Part shown: piece by piece, positions 1-6,082 of the stretch
How positions within the stretch are numbered: position 1 is the stretch's first letter
How the letters are laid out: each line of letters opens with the position of its first letter
Assembly (NCBI RefSeq): GCF_938018145.1
Contig: NZ_CALIII010000416.1
Span: 1-7,379 of the forward strand
Source: an uncultured Campylobacter sp.
GTDB lineage: Bacteria > Campylobacterota > Campylobacteria > Campylobacterales > Campylobacteraceae
Length of the DNA stretch: 7,379 nt
Direction of reading: 5' to 3'
Made by a program: the position numbers and the translations under genes
Notes under the pieces: generated by a model
Told to the model about the DNA's origin: nothing
The model's database searches: none
The model's input: only the letters and a program-made list of their open reading frames with translations

Positions 1-507
1 TTTGTAGTATCCGTCAAAGGTTAAATTTGCTTTTTTGCCCGCGATTTCAAGCGGCAAGTTAAAGTCGTTTGAGCCGACGGAAGTGATTTGTTTCGGGATT
101 GAGTTTGAGTAAATTTGACCGTCTTTTTCGGCTGCGATTTCTATTCTGGAAACGGATCCGAATACCGCGTTTGAGGTTTCGTTTTCTCTGATGTGGATGT
201 TACCCTCAAAGCCTAGATATCGCGTCATCGCCGCGCCTAAAAGCATAAATAAAAAGCTAACGTGAAATATCAAAACGGGTAGTTTTTCTTTTCTTAAAAG
301 GTTGTATCTGAAAATATTATAAGCTAAATTTATACCTAAAAGCACCTGCACCAAAGCAAACCAACTCGCTCCGTAAACCGCCGCCCACGCGCTTTTTGTG
401 TCGTAGTAGCTTTCTATTATCGTTGCCGCGCCGCTACCGATAGCAAATATAATAAGTAGCACGACGGCCGACGTCATACTGAAAAATAGGGATTTTAACT
501 CGCTCAA
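1..507 (-). CDS. ccsBA: CcsBA cytochrome c haem lyase, N-terminal part (runs off the left edge)
   Basis: This is the first 169 codons of a System II cytochrome c synthase, which exports haem and attaches it to CxxCH motifs of apocytochromes c in the periplasm. Visible are a TM helix at about residues 11-31, a second at 47-66 and a third at 76-95, followed by the start of the periplasmic ResB-type domain. His82 in the third helix (FHVSFLFMLLGAAMTRYLGF) probably corresponds to the transmembrane haem-ligand His of the ResB half, His77 in Helicobacter hepaticus CcsBA as I recall it. I chose the TTG at 507-505 because AAGGA lies 6 nt upstream and the next in-frame Met is codon 11 (477-475), inside the first helix. 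The upstream ATG at 524 is in another frame and stops at once. In Campylobacterota the ResB and ResC halves are normally fused in one protein of about 900 residues or more. The fusion cannot be checked here because the gene leaves the window. Confidence 0.88.
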   Translation of the reverse strand, partial: MSELKSLFFSMTSAVVLLIIFAIGSGAATIIESYYDTKSAWAAVYGASWFALVQVLLGINLAYNIFRYNLLRKEKLPVLIFHVSFLFMLLGAAMTRYLGFEGNIHIRENETSNAVFGSVSRIEIAAEKDGQIYSNSIPKQITSVGSNDFNLPLEIAGKKANLTFDGYYK

Positions 508-547
508 AACAGATCCTTGAACATAAATTTAGTAAATCAAAATGCAC

Positions 548-553
548 ATTATA
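548..553 (-). promoter_or_regulatory. -10 box for ccsBA
   Basis: A perfect TATAAT on the minus strand predicts a transcript start near 541 and a leader of about 34 nt before the TTG at 507. No -35 box is apparent. The upstream DNA is A/T-rich with T/A runs, as is usual for Campylobacter sigma-70 promoters. No GC-rich hairpin separates the upstream hydrolase gene from ccsBA, so read-through from that gene is also possible. Confidence 0.55.
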
Positions 554-592
554 GTAATTTTTTTTAAATAATCTTACTTTTTAGTTATTATT

Positions 593-1156
593 TTATGATA
601 ATTTTTCGTCTTTAAGTTTAAATAAATTTAATATAAACTCAAATTTGCTAAAGCCGTCCGCACTCATAAAGTGTCCGCCTTTTTTAAATATATCAGGTGC
701 CACGTCTAAATTTCGTGCTACCTTTAGACTAAGCTCGCAAGGCACGATATAGTCGTCTTTTGCGGCTATTACTTTTATTAAATTCGCCGCCGTTTTTATC
801 TTTTCGTAGGCGATTTGCGGCTTGCAAAACTCATCTAAAATCGCAAATTCCTTAATCGGCTCGTCAAACGGCGATATGAGGACTAGACCGCCAAATTTTG
901 GTAAATTTGCAAAACCGCTAAGAAAATTTAAGCTAGTTATCGTGCCCAGGCTGTGAGCGATGATAAATGAATTCTCTCCCAAATTTACGTTTTGTTTCAT
1001 CGTTTCTAGCCACTCGTCTAGCTTTGGTGTTTGCGGGTTTGGCATCTTTAAAATTTCCACCTCGGCAATGCCGCGCATATTTTCTTTAAACCAACCAAAC
1101 CAGTGGCTTTGTGGAGAAGCGTCGTAGCCGTGAATGATGTAAATTTGCTTTTTCAT
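593..1156 (-). CDS. RBBP9/YdeN-family serine hydrolase (alpha/beta hydrolase)
   Basis: A 187-residue cytoplasmic protein with the layout of the small RBBP9/YdeN 'Ser_hydrolase' family. It opens with a strand and the motif IIHGYDASPQSHW (residues 7-19), typical of this family. The nucleophile elbow is AHSLGT, with Ser69 as the likely nucleophile. The acid is one of the two Asp in AAKDDYIVP (134/135), and His162 in KKGGHFMSADGF is the likely base, giving a complete Ser-Asp-His triad. There is no signal peptide or TM segment, and the length is normal for the family. The ATG at 1156 is preceded by AAAAAGG with 8 nt spacing and by its own TATAAT box. Members act as small esterases or peptidases of mostly unknown physiological substrate, so no substrate is assigned. 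The gene lies upstream of ccsBA on the same strand with an 85-nt gap and diverges from psrA. Nothing in the sequence ties it to sulfur respiration. Confidence 0.88.
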   Translation of the reverse strand: MKKQIYIIHGYDASPQSHWFGWFKENMRGIAEVEILKMPNPQTPKLDEWLETMKQNVNLGENSFIIAHSLGTITSLNFLSGFANLPKFGGLVLISPFDEPIKEFAILDEFCKPQIAYEKIKTAANLIKVIAAKDDYIVPCELSLKVARNLDVAPDIFKKGGHFMSADGFSKFEFILNLFKLKDEKLS

Positions 1157-1185
1157 TAAATTTGCCTTTTTGAAAAAATACGCGA

Positions 1186-1191
1186 ATTATA
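1186..1191 (-). promoter_or_regulatory. -10 box for the hydrolase gene
   Basis: A perfect TATAAT on the minus strand is preceded by T-rich stretches (at 1192-1215 read on the minus strand) in place of a -35 box. It predicts a start near 1179 and a short leader of about 23 nt before the ATG at 1156. Confidence 0.55.
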
Positions 1192-1361
1192 TACAAATAA
1201 AATTAAAATAATTTTTGGCTGGAACCGAAAGAATACTTTTTAAGTTATAAATTTAAGCAAACAGCAGCTCAAATATCATCATCTCTTAAAATTTGATATT
1301 TATAAATTCGGTAAATTTGAAGTTAAATTCAAGCTTTTCCCCTAAAAAACGAAATAGTCGT

Positions 1362-1385
1362 TATCAATTAAAATTTATATTGATA
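1362..1385. promoter_or_regulatory. Interrupted palindrome, candidate operator of the psr promoter
   Basis: Arms TATCAAT (1362-1368) and ATTGATA (1379-1385) are perfect inverted copies around a 10-nt spacer, whose middle six bases AAATTT are themselves palindromic. The centre lies about 38 bp upstream of the predicted psrA transcript start, where an activator touching RNA polymerase or a repressor could sit. The arms do not match the FNR orientation (TTGAT-N4-ATCAA) or a clear Fur box, so no regulator is named. AT-rich DNA gives such palindromes by chance fairly often. Confidence 0.4.
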
Positions 1386-1390
1386 CGAAA

Positions 1391-1410
1391 AATTTACGTA
1401 TAATTTACGT
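1391..1410 (+). repeat. Tandem 9-bp direct repeat, 11-bp period, over the psr -10 region
   Basis: AATTTACGT occurs twice, at 1391-1399 and 1402-1410, separated by two bases. The 11-bp start-to-start spacing is close to one helical turn, as in the tandem half-sites bound head-to-tail by OmpR/PhoB-family response regulators. The repeats flank and overlap the TATAAT at 1399-1404, so a protein bound here would more likely block than aid this promoter. The exact repeat is visible in the sequence; a binding role is inference. Confidence 0.5.
1399..1404 (+). promoter_or_regulatory. -10 box for the psrABC operon
   Basis: A perfect TATAAT in the context GTATAAT predicts a transcript start near 1411 and a leader of about 46 nt before psrA. 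There is no properly spaced -35: TTGATA at 1380-1385 is only 13 bp upstream, too close for the usual 16-18 bp. Confidence 0.55.
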
Positions 1411-1456
1411 TGATTATTTAAGATTTCGGTAAATTTATTTCAAAAAGGGAGAAAAA

Positions 1457-3745
1457 ATGGATACTTCGAGGCGAAATTTCTTAAAAGCATCCACCGCCAC
1501 GGGCTTGCTTGCGATGACTTACGCGCCCGGTACTTTAGGCGCCGTCGGCGCCAAAGCGCTAGAAGGCGGCGATAAGACCGTTTATAGTTTTTGCGAGATG
1601 TGCTCTTCTCGCTGTCCTATCGAGGCCAAGGTCGTAGACGGCAAAAACGTCTTCATCCAAGGCAACGGCAAGGTAAGCGGCACGGCGACTTCCGTGTGCG
1701 CAAGGGGCGGCAGCGGGCACAATCAGCTCTACGATCCGCAGCGCATCGTAAAACCGCTCATCAGAGTAGGCGAGCGCGGCGAAAACAAATGGCGCGAGGC
1801 GGGCTGGGACGAGGCGCTAGATCTAGTCGCTAAAAAAATGCTAGAAATCAAGGAAAAATACGGTCCCGAGAGCTTTGTATTTACGGCAAAATCAAGCCAA
1901 ACGCACAAGCTAATGACGACCTTTGCTAGCGCATACGGCTCGCCTAATTGCTTCTCGCACCTATCTTGTTGTCCCGTGACCTATCAGATGGTTTGTACGC
2001 ATATGTACGGAGATGCGAAGCTAAAAAGAGACTTCGGCAACGCAAAATACGTCGTAAATTTCGGGCACAATCTTTTTGAGGGTATCGTCATCGCCGACGC
2101 TAAAAAGCTAGCTAAAATGGCCGCGAAAGAAGATACCAAGCTGCTGGTTTTAGATCCGCGCTTTAGCGTCGTGGCTTCAAAAGCCGACGAGTGGCTACCC
2201 GTAAAACCGGGAACCGATCTAGCATTTGTTTTAGCCCTTATCCATACATGGATCAAAAATGGCACATACGATAAAGAATTTATAGAGAAATTTACGATCG
2301 GATTTGACAAAGTCGTAGAAGCGACCAAAGACACAACTCCGCAGTGGCAAGAAAAGATCACGGGAATACCTGCAAAAACGCTCGAGCGTATCGCCGGAGA
2401 AATTTGGAAGGCGGCGCCTAAGGTCATCATCGACTTCGGCCACAACACGACTACCGCTAGAGCCGAGTATATCCGCACTAGAGCTATAATGACCGCAAAC
2501 GCGATGATGGGCAACTGGGAGAAAAAGGGCGGAATTTTCGGCGGCAAAAAGGCTAAGCTATATAATACTTTAGCAGGCGAAGAGCTAATCCCAGAGATCA
2601 CGAACCCGGACGCCGCGATAAAAGTGCCTAAAACCCCTAGGATAGACGGCGCGGGCGAGGACGGGGTAAATAAATTCGTCGGCAGGAGTCACGGCGTTTT
2701 GATGCAAATTCCGCAAGCTATATTAAGCCAGAAGCCTTATCCGGTAAAAGGCTGGTTTAGCATAAGATTTAATCACCCGATCAACGTCGCAGGCACTCAA
2801 ACTACGATAGAAAGCCTTAAAAAGCTTGATTTTATCGTTTGTTCGGATATTTATATGAGCGATTTTGCGATATGGGCGGACGTGATACTGCCTGAGAGCA
2901 CCTATCTGGAGCGCGACGAAGGCATCGAGGATAAGTCGAGTCAAAAACCTGCCTATATGATAAGAAACAAAGTCGTAGATCCTATCGGCGACACCAAAAA
3001 CGGCTATGATATCTTTAGAGAGCTAGCTCGCAGGATGAAGATAGACGAGCAGTACTCGGCAAACACGATGGACGAGTGGAGAATCAAACAAGTAAAAGGC
3101 AACGCCGAGCTTTTGGCAAAGCTGGTTAAAGACGGCTACGTCACTTGGAAGGTGCCGGGGATTTTGTTTAGAGAAAAAGATAGCGTAAAAGAATTTACGA
3201 AAAAATTCCCTTACGCGCAGCAGTTCGTGGGCGACGACGGGCTGATGGAGTCGCAGGTCAAATTTAAAACCGATAGCGGCAAGATCGAGCTCTTTAGCGA
3301 AAAGGTCGAAAAGCAGTTTCCGGGATACGGCTGCTTAAACGCCGAGGGCATGGACGTATTTTTCGGCGAGGAGCTTTGCCTAATGAGCGGCAAAACGCCG
3401 ATACACACCAACGGACACACGCAAAACGTCGAATTTTTAAACGACCTGATGAGTAGCGCGCCCGTCTGGATACACCCTAATACCGCGAAAAAATACGGGC
3501 TAAAAGACGGCGACAAAGTAACCTTGCAAAGTAAAACCGCAAAAGAAAAAGCAAGCGTGATGCTGACTGAAGGCATCAGGGAGGATACGCTTTTCGTCTA
3601 TCACGGTTTTGGTCACGAAAGCGCGGGACTAAAGCGTACGAACGGCGTAGGAACGAATCAAAGCAAGCTGCTAGATCCCTCCGTGATCGGTCCCGTCGCC
3701 TCCACGATGGTGCGAAACGTCGGCGTCAAGATAATAAAAGCGTAA
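1457..3745 (+). CDS. psrA: Polysulfide/thiosulfate reductase catalytic subunit PsrA (molybdopterin)
   Basis: This is the molybdenum catalytic subunit of a periplasm-facing reductase that reduces polysulfide (or thiosulfate) to sulfide using electrons from PsrB. The 762 residues begin with a Tat signal, SRRNFLK at residues 4-10, with possible cleavage after AKA (32-34). The [4Fe-4S] ligands Cys46, Cys49, Cys53 and Cys81 follow the C-x2-C-x3-C-x27-C spacing of this family. In the motif GSPNCFSHLSCC (161-172), Cys172 is the probable Mo ligand by alignment with the PhsA/PsrA pattern GSPNxFxHxSxC. A dinucleotide-binding C-terminal domain spans about 640-758. The ATG at 1457 has AGGGAG 5 nt upstream and gives a complete Tat motif. 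psrB follows after 10 nt. Substrate cannot be settled from sequence. The NrfD-type anchor encoded two genes on favours the Wolinella Psr type over Salmonella PhsABC, whose anchor is a cytochrome b. Arsenate or tetrathionate reductase is less likely given the length and motifs. Confidence 0.92.
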   Translation: MDTSRRNFLKASTATGLLAMTYAPGTLGAVGAKALEGGDKTVYSFCEMCSSRCPIEAKVVDGKNVFIQGNGKVSGTATSVCARGGSGHNQLYDPQRIVKPLIRVGERGENKWREAGWDEALDLVAKKMLEIKEKYGPESFVFTAKSSQTHKLMTTFASAYGSPNCFSHLSCCPVTYQMVCTHMYGDAKLKRDFGNAKYVVNFGHNLFEGIVIADAKKLAKMAAKEDTKLLVLDPRFSVVASKADEWLPVKPGTDLAFVLALIHTWIKNGTYDKEFIEKFTIGFDKVVEATKDTTPQWQEKITGIPAKTLERIAGEIWKAAPKVIIDFGHNTTTARAEYIRTRAIMTANAMMGNWEKKGGIFGGKKAKLYNTLAGEELIPEITNPDAAIKVPKTPRIDGAGEDGVNKFVGRSHGVLMQIPQAILSQKPYPVKGWFSIRFNHPINVAGTQTTIESLKKLDFIVCSDIYMSDFAIWADVILPESTYLERDEGIEDKSSQKPAYMIRNKVVDPIGDTKNGYDIFRELARRMKIDEQYSANTMDEWRIKQVKGNAELLAKLVKDGYVTWKVPGILFREKDSVKEFTKKFPYAQQFVGDDGLMESQVKFKTDSGKIELFSEKVEKQFPGYGCLNAEGMDVFFGEELCLMSGKTPIHTNGHTQNVEFLNDLMSSAPVWIHPNTAKKYGLKDGDKVTLQSKTAKEKASVMLTEGIREDTLFVYHGFGHESAGLKRTNGVGTNQSKLLDPSVIGPVASTMVRNVGVKIIKA

Positions 3746-3755
3746 AGGAAAAAAG

Positions 3756-4325
3756 ATGAAAAAAGCGTATAGAATGATACATGACGAAAACCTCTGCATA
3801 GGCTGCCAAGCGTGCTCGGTGGCTTGCAGGAGCGAAAACGAAGTGCCTAGAGGCGTTTTTAGGCTCCAAGTTCATTCGCAGATAAAGGGTAAATTTCCAA
3901 ATTTAAAAACCGATTTTAGTAGACACAGTTGCGTGATGTGCGAGGACGCTCCGTGCGTGACCGTTTGCCCTACGGGAGCTAGCTTTCAGACGAGCGATGG
4001 CATAGTGCTGCTAGATCACTCTACCTGCGTATCTTGCAAATACTGCATCCTAGCCTGTCCTTACGACGCTCGCTACGTCGAGCCAAAAACCGGCGAGATA
4101 GGCAAATGTACGTTTTGCTTTGAAACTAGAGTGAGCATTGGCGAGCAGCCTGCGTGCGTGACCGTTTGTCCGACCGATGCTTTGGCATTTGGCGATATAA
4201 ACGATCCAAACAGCGAAGTAAGTAAAATTTTAAATACCAAATCTCACTACTATCCTAAAGCCGAGCTTAAAACCAAACCCAAGCTTGCTATGATAGCTAA
4301 CCGCAAAGGAGGAAGCCATGAATAA
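3756..4325 (+). CDS. psrB: Reductase iron-sulfur subunit PsrB, four [4Fe-4S] clusters
   Basis: A 189-residue electron-transfer subunit linking the quinol-oxidising anchor to PsrA. Sixteen cysteines form four cluster sites in the DmsB/PsrB/NrfC order: 14-17-20-24, 59-62-67-71, 91-94-97-101 and 118-121-134-138. It has no signal peptide of its own, as expected for a subunit thought to be exported folded together with the Tat-bearing PsrA. The length agrees with Wolinella PsrB as I recall it (about 190). AAAGGA lies 6 nt before the ATG and overlaps the psrA stop codon, so translation is probably coupled. The 3' end overlaps psrC by 8 nt. Similar proteins serve DMSO, nitrite (Nrf) and tetrathionate reductases, so the specific name rests on the operon context. 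Confidence 0.92.
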   Translation: MKKAYRMIHDENLCIGCQACSVACRSENEVPRGVFRLQVHSQIKGKFPNLKTDFSRHSCVMCEDAPCVTVCPTGASFQTSDGIVLLDHSTCVSCKYCILACPYDARYVEPKTGEIGKCTFCFETRVSIGEQPACVTVCPTDALAFGDINDPNSEVSKILNTKSHYYPKAELKTKPKLAMIANRKGGSHE

Positions 4326-5289
4326 TATGTGGGGAAGCGTAGCGCAATATAATGAAATTTACTGGCCGTGGCCGATAGCGGTTTATCTATTTTTGGCGGG
4401 TTTATCTGCAGGCGCGATGATGGTCGCATTGCTTGTAAAGTGGAACTACCACAAAAAACAAGACGGCAGCATCTGGGACGCGATGGTAAAGGCGGGCGCT
4501 CTAGTGGCTCCTATAACGATCACCGTGGGCCTTGCGCTTTTGGTGCTTGACCTTGGCAAGCCGCTTAGTTTTTACTGGATTTTGATTAAGTACAACTTCG
4601 GTTCGGTTATGTCTATCGGCGTTGCGTTATTGCTGCTTTATACGCCGCTGGCTTACCTTTTTGCGGTAATTATTTTCGAAGAAGAGATAGAAAAGTATAA
4701 AATTCTAGCGATTTTACGTCCTATTTCTAGGTTGATTCGCTCTTTTGCGCCTCTTTCAAAGATAGTCGAGACGGCGCTTTTCGGTCTTGCGATCGGCGTT
4801 GGTATATATACGGGCTTTTTGCTTAGCGCGATTACGAAGCTTCCGCTTTGGAACACGCCTATTTTGCCGATTTTGTTCCTAACATCAGGCTTTAGCTCAG
4901 GCGTAGCGACAAACATCCTAGTCGGACTTTTGTGCTTCAAACACCTTCTTAACGAAGACAACGTGAAGTATCTTTTGGTTATGGACTTGCGCGCCGTACT
5001 TTTTGAGATACCGCTTATTGCGATACTATTTTTGGGACTATATTTCGAGGGCGGAGCGAGCGCGGTTGCAGCTAAACAAGCTCTAAGCACGGGACAATAC
5101 GCGCTGATCTTTTGGATAGGCGTCGTTGGCATTGGACTTTTAACGCCTATCACCATAGCGCTAACGGCTCTTAAAAATCACGCTTATAGAGTTGGCTACA
5201 TCATAGCAAACTCTCTTGTAGTTATCTGCGGCGTCGTTATGCTAAGATACTACATCGTTTATGCAGGTCAAGTTTTCACGGGCGCGTGA
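4318..5289 (+). CDS. psrC: NrfD-type quinol-oxidising membrane anchor PsrC
   Basis: A 323-residue integral membrane protein that anchors PsrAB and oxidises menaquinol. About eight TM helices are visible, near residues 18-40, 57-78, 97-119, 148-171, 183-206, 221-243, 261-284 and 293-315. It is NrfD-like, with no haem-b His pattern. The residues I recall as essential in Wolinella PsrC (Tyr23, Asp76, Tyr159, Asp218, Glu225, Arg305) have matching candidates here: Tyr23, Asp78, Tyr164, Asp223, Glu230 and Arg310. The offsets are a steady 0, 2, 5, 5, 5, 5, which supports a true PsrC with an intact quinone site. The start at 4318 is chosen for the strong AAAGGAGG 5 nt upstream; Met4 (4327) is an alternative. 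It overlaps psrB by 8 nt and is the last gene before the terminator. Confidence 0.92.
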   Translation: MNNMWGSVAQYNEIYWPWPIAVYLFLAGLSAGAMMVALLVKWNYHKKQDGSIWDAMVKAGALVAPITITVGLALLVLDLGKPLSFYWILIKYNFGSVMSIGVALLLLYTPLAYLFAVIIFEEEIEKYKILAILRPISRLIRSFAPLSKIVETALFGLAIGVGIYTGFLLSAITKLPLWNTPILPILFLTSGFSSGVATNILVGLLCFKHLLNEDNVKYLLVMDLRAVLFEIPLIAILFLGLYFEGGASAVAAKQALSTGQYALIFWIGVVGIGLLTPITIALTALKNHAYRVGYIIANSLVVICGVVMLRYYIVYAGQVFTGA

Positions 5290-5313
5290 AATTTAGGCTA
5301 AACTAGACGCACT

Positions 5314-5341
5314 AGGCTCGGTAAACTCGCCGAGCCTTTTT
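5314..5341 (+). terminator. Intrinsic terminator of the psrABC operon
   Basis: A perfect 8-bp stem, AGGCTCGG (5314-5321) with CCGAGCCT (5330-5337), closes an 8-nt loop and is followed directly by a T run (5337-5341). It lies 25 nt after the psrC stop. It points only rightwards, as no T run exists on the other strand. It should insulate psrABC from the two-component genes, so the latter need their own promoter. Confidence 0.88.
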
Positions 5342-5383
5342 AAATTCAGACGATCCAAAATCATTTTTAGCTATCATCTCCCT

Positions 5384-5389
5384 TAAAAT
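5384..5389 (+). promoter_or_regulatory. Candidate -10 box for the two-component operon
   Basis: TAAAAT here would give a transcript start near 5396 and a leader of about 18 nt. A second TAAAAT at 5397-5402 would leave almost no leader before the ATG at 5414 and is less likely. Neither has a clear -35. A promoter between the terminator and 5414 is expected, but its exact position is uncertain. Confidence 0.35.
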
Positions 5390-5413
5390 ATTGCGATAAA
5401 ATTCGGAGAATTT

Positions 5414-6082
5414 ATGAAAATTTTACTGCTTGAAGACGACTTCGTATATCGTGAGAGCGTTAGCGAATACCTAGAAAGCCTAGGCTACGAGGTGGATGAG
5501 GCCGCCGACGGCAAGGTCGCCTGCGATAAGATAGCGGCTGGCTTTTATCATTTGCTGATACTTGATATCAAGGTCCCGCACATCAGCGGACACGAGGTGA
5601 TAAAATACGCCAAAGATATCGGCTGTGAAACGCCCATAATGATAATGACCTCGCTCGTGGATATAGACGATATGGCGGTCGGATACGAGCTGGGCTGTAA
5701 CGAGTACCTAAAAAAGCCCTTTGAGCTAGCCGAGCTCAAATTTAGAGTAAACGAGCTAATGCGAAAATATCACGGCAGAGACGATAAAAACTTGATCGCG
5801 ATCGATGAAAACTTTAGCCTCGATACCGCTAAAAAGCGGCTCAAATTTAAAGGCGAGCCCGTCGAGCTAAGCACGAGAGAATTTGCTATCGTCGAGTGTT
5901 TGCTGTTTCATAAAAACAGCTTTGTCGGTATCGAGCGGCTACGCGCCGAGGTGTGGAACGACAAGGAAATCGACCCCGCCGACGTGCGCATGCATATACT
6001 AAAAATCCGTCAAAAAACGACTCCCGAGTTTATAAAATCATCGCGCGGACTAGGCTATAAGATAGATGTTTCAAAATCTTAA
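5414..6082 (+). CDS. OmpR/PhoB-family response regulator
   Basis: A 222-residue cytoplasmic DNA-binding regulator. The receiver domain (about 1-118) has the acidic pair Asp8/Asp9, the phosphoacceptor Asp51 in LLILDIKVP, Thr79 in MTS, and Lys101 in YLKKPF, so all residues needed for phosphorylation are present. The C-terminal winged helix-turn-helix (about 128-218) ends in the SSRGLGYKI hairpin typical of the OmpR/PhoB class. The ATG at 5414 has GGAG 5 nt upstream. It overlaps the histidine kinase gene by 17 nt, so the two form a cognate pair. It lies 125 nt after psrC, beyond a strong terminator, on the same strand. I do not recognise it as a named regulator such as RacR, DccR or CprR. Control of the psr operon is possible but inferred only from adjacency. 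Confidence 0.93.
   Translation: MKILLLEDDFVYRESVSEYLESLGYEVDEAADGKVACDKIAAGFYHLLILDIKVPHISGHEVIKYAKDIGCETPIMIMTSLVDIDDMAVGYELGCNEYLKKPFELAELKFRVNELMRKYHGRDDKNLIAIDENFSLDTAKKRLKFKGEPVELSTREFAIVECLLFHKNSFVGIERLRAEVWNDKEIDPADVRMHILKIRQKTTPEFIKSSRGLGYKIDVSKS

Larger units (their letters stand above)
1157..1456. other. Divergent intergenic regulatory region (hydrolase / psrA)
   Basis: This 300-bp AT-rich spacer contains no plus-strand ATG before psrA and no convincing gene. It carries a -10 box for each flanking gene (1186-1191 minus, 1399-1404 plus), an interrupted palindrome (1362-1385), a tandem direct repeat with 11-bp period (1391-1410) and a short inverted repeat TTGAA-N6-TTCAA (1317-1332). 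A 12-bp direct repeat, TTCGGTAAATTT, occurs at 1307-1318 and 1425-1436. The stretch 1278-1318 partly resembles the region just upstream of the response regulator gene. A minus-strand ten-codon ATG frame near 1282 is too short to call. Confidence 0.6.

Noticed and set aside
1280..1282. Ten-codon minus-strand ATG frame in the intergenic region
   Set aside because: It is very short, has a poorly spaced AAGAG upstream and resembles nothing known, so it cannot be distinguished from chance.
1380..1385. TTGATA as a -35 box for the psr promoter
   Set aside because: It is only 13 bp from the TATAAT at 1399-1404, too short for sigma-70, and is better explained as the right arm of the palindrome.
1591..1833. 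80-codon plus-strand frame in psrA rich in Arg
   Set aside because: An out-of-frame reading of psrA; the Arg-rich low-complexity translation is typical of a shifted frame.
1984..2601. 205-codon minus-strand open frame inside psrA
   Set aside because: It lies wholly opposite psrA, which has complete Tat, Fe-S and Mo motifs across the region. The translation shows no recognisable domain and its composition is what an antisense frame gives.
1457..3745. PsrA as a respiratory arsenate or tetrathionate reductase
   Set aside because: Length, the GSPNxFxHxSxC-type motif and the PsrB/NrfD-type PsrC partners with matching quinone-site residues fit polysulfide/thiosulfate reductase better.
4653..5156. 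167-codon minus-strand open frame opposite psrC
   Set aside because: It is a shadow of psrC, whose TM helices and quinone-site residues cover the whole stretch. No family features are seen.
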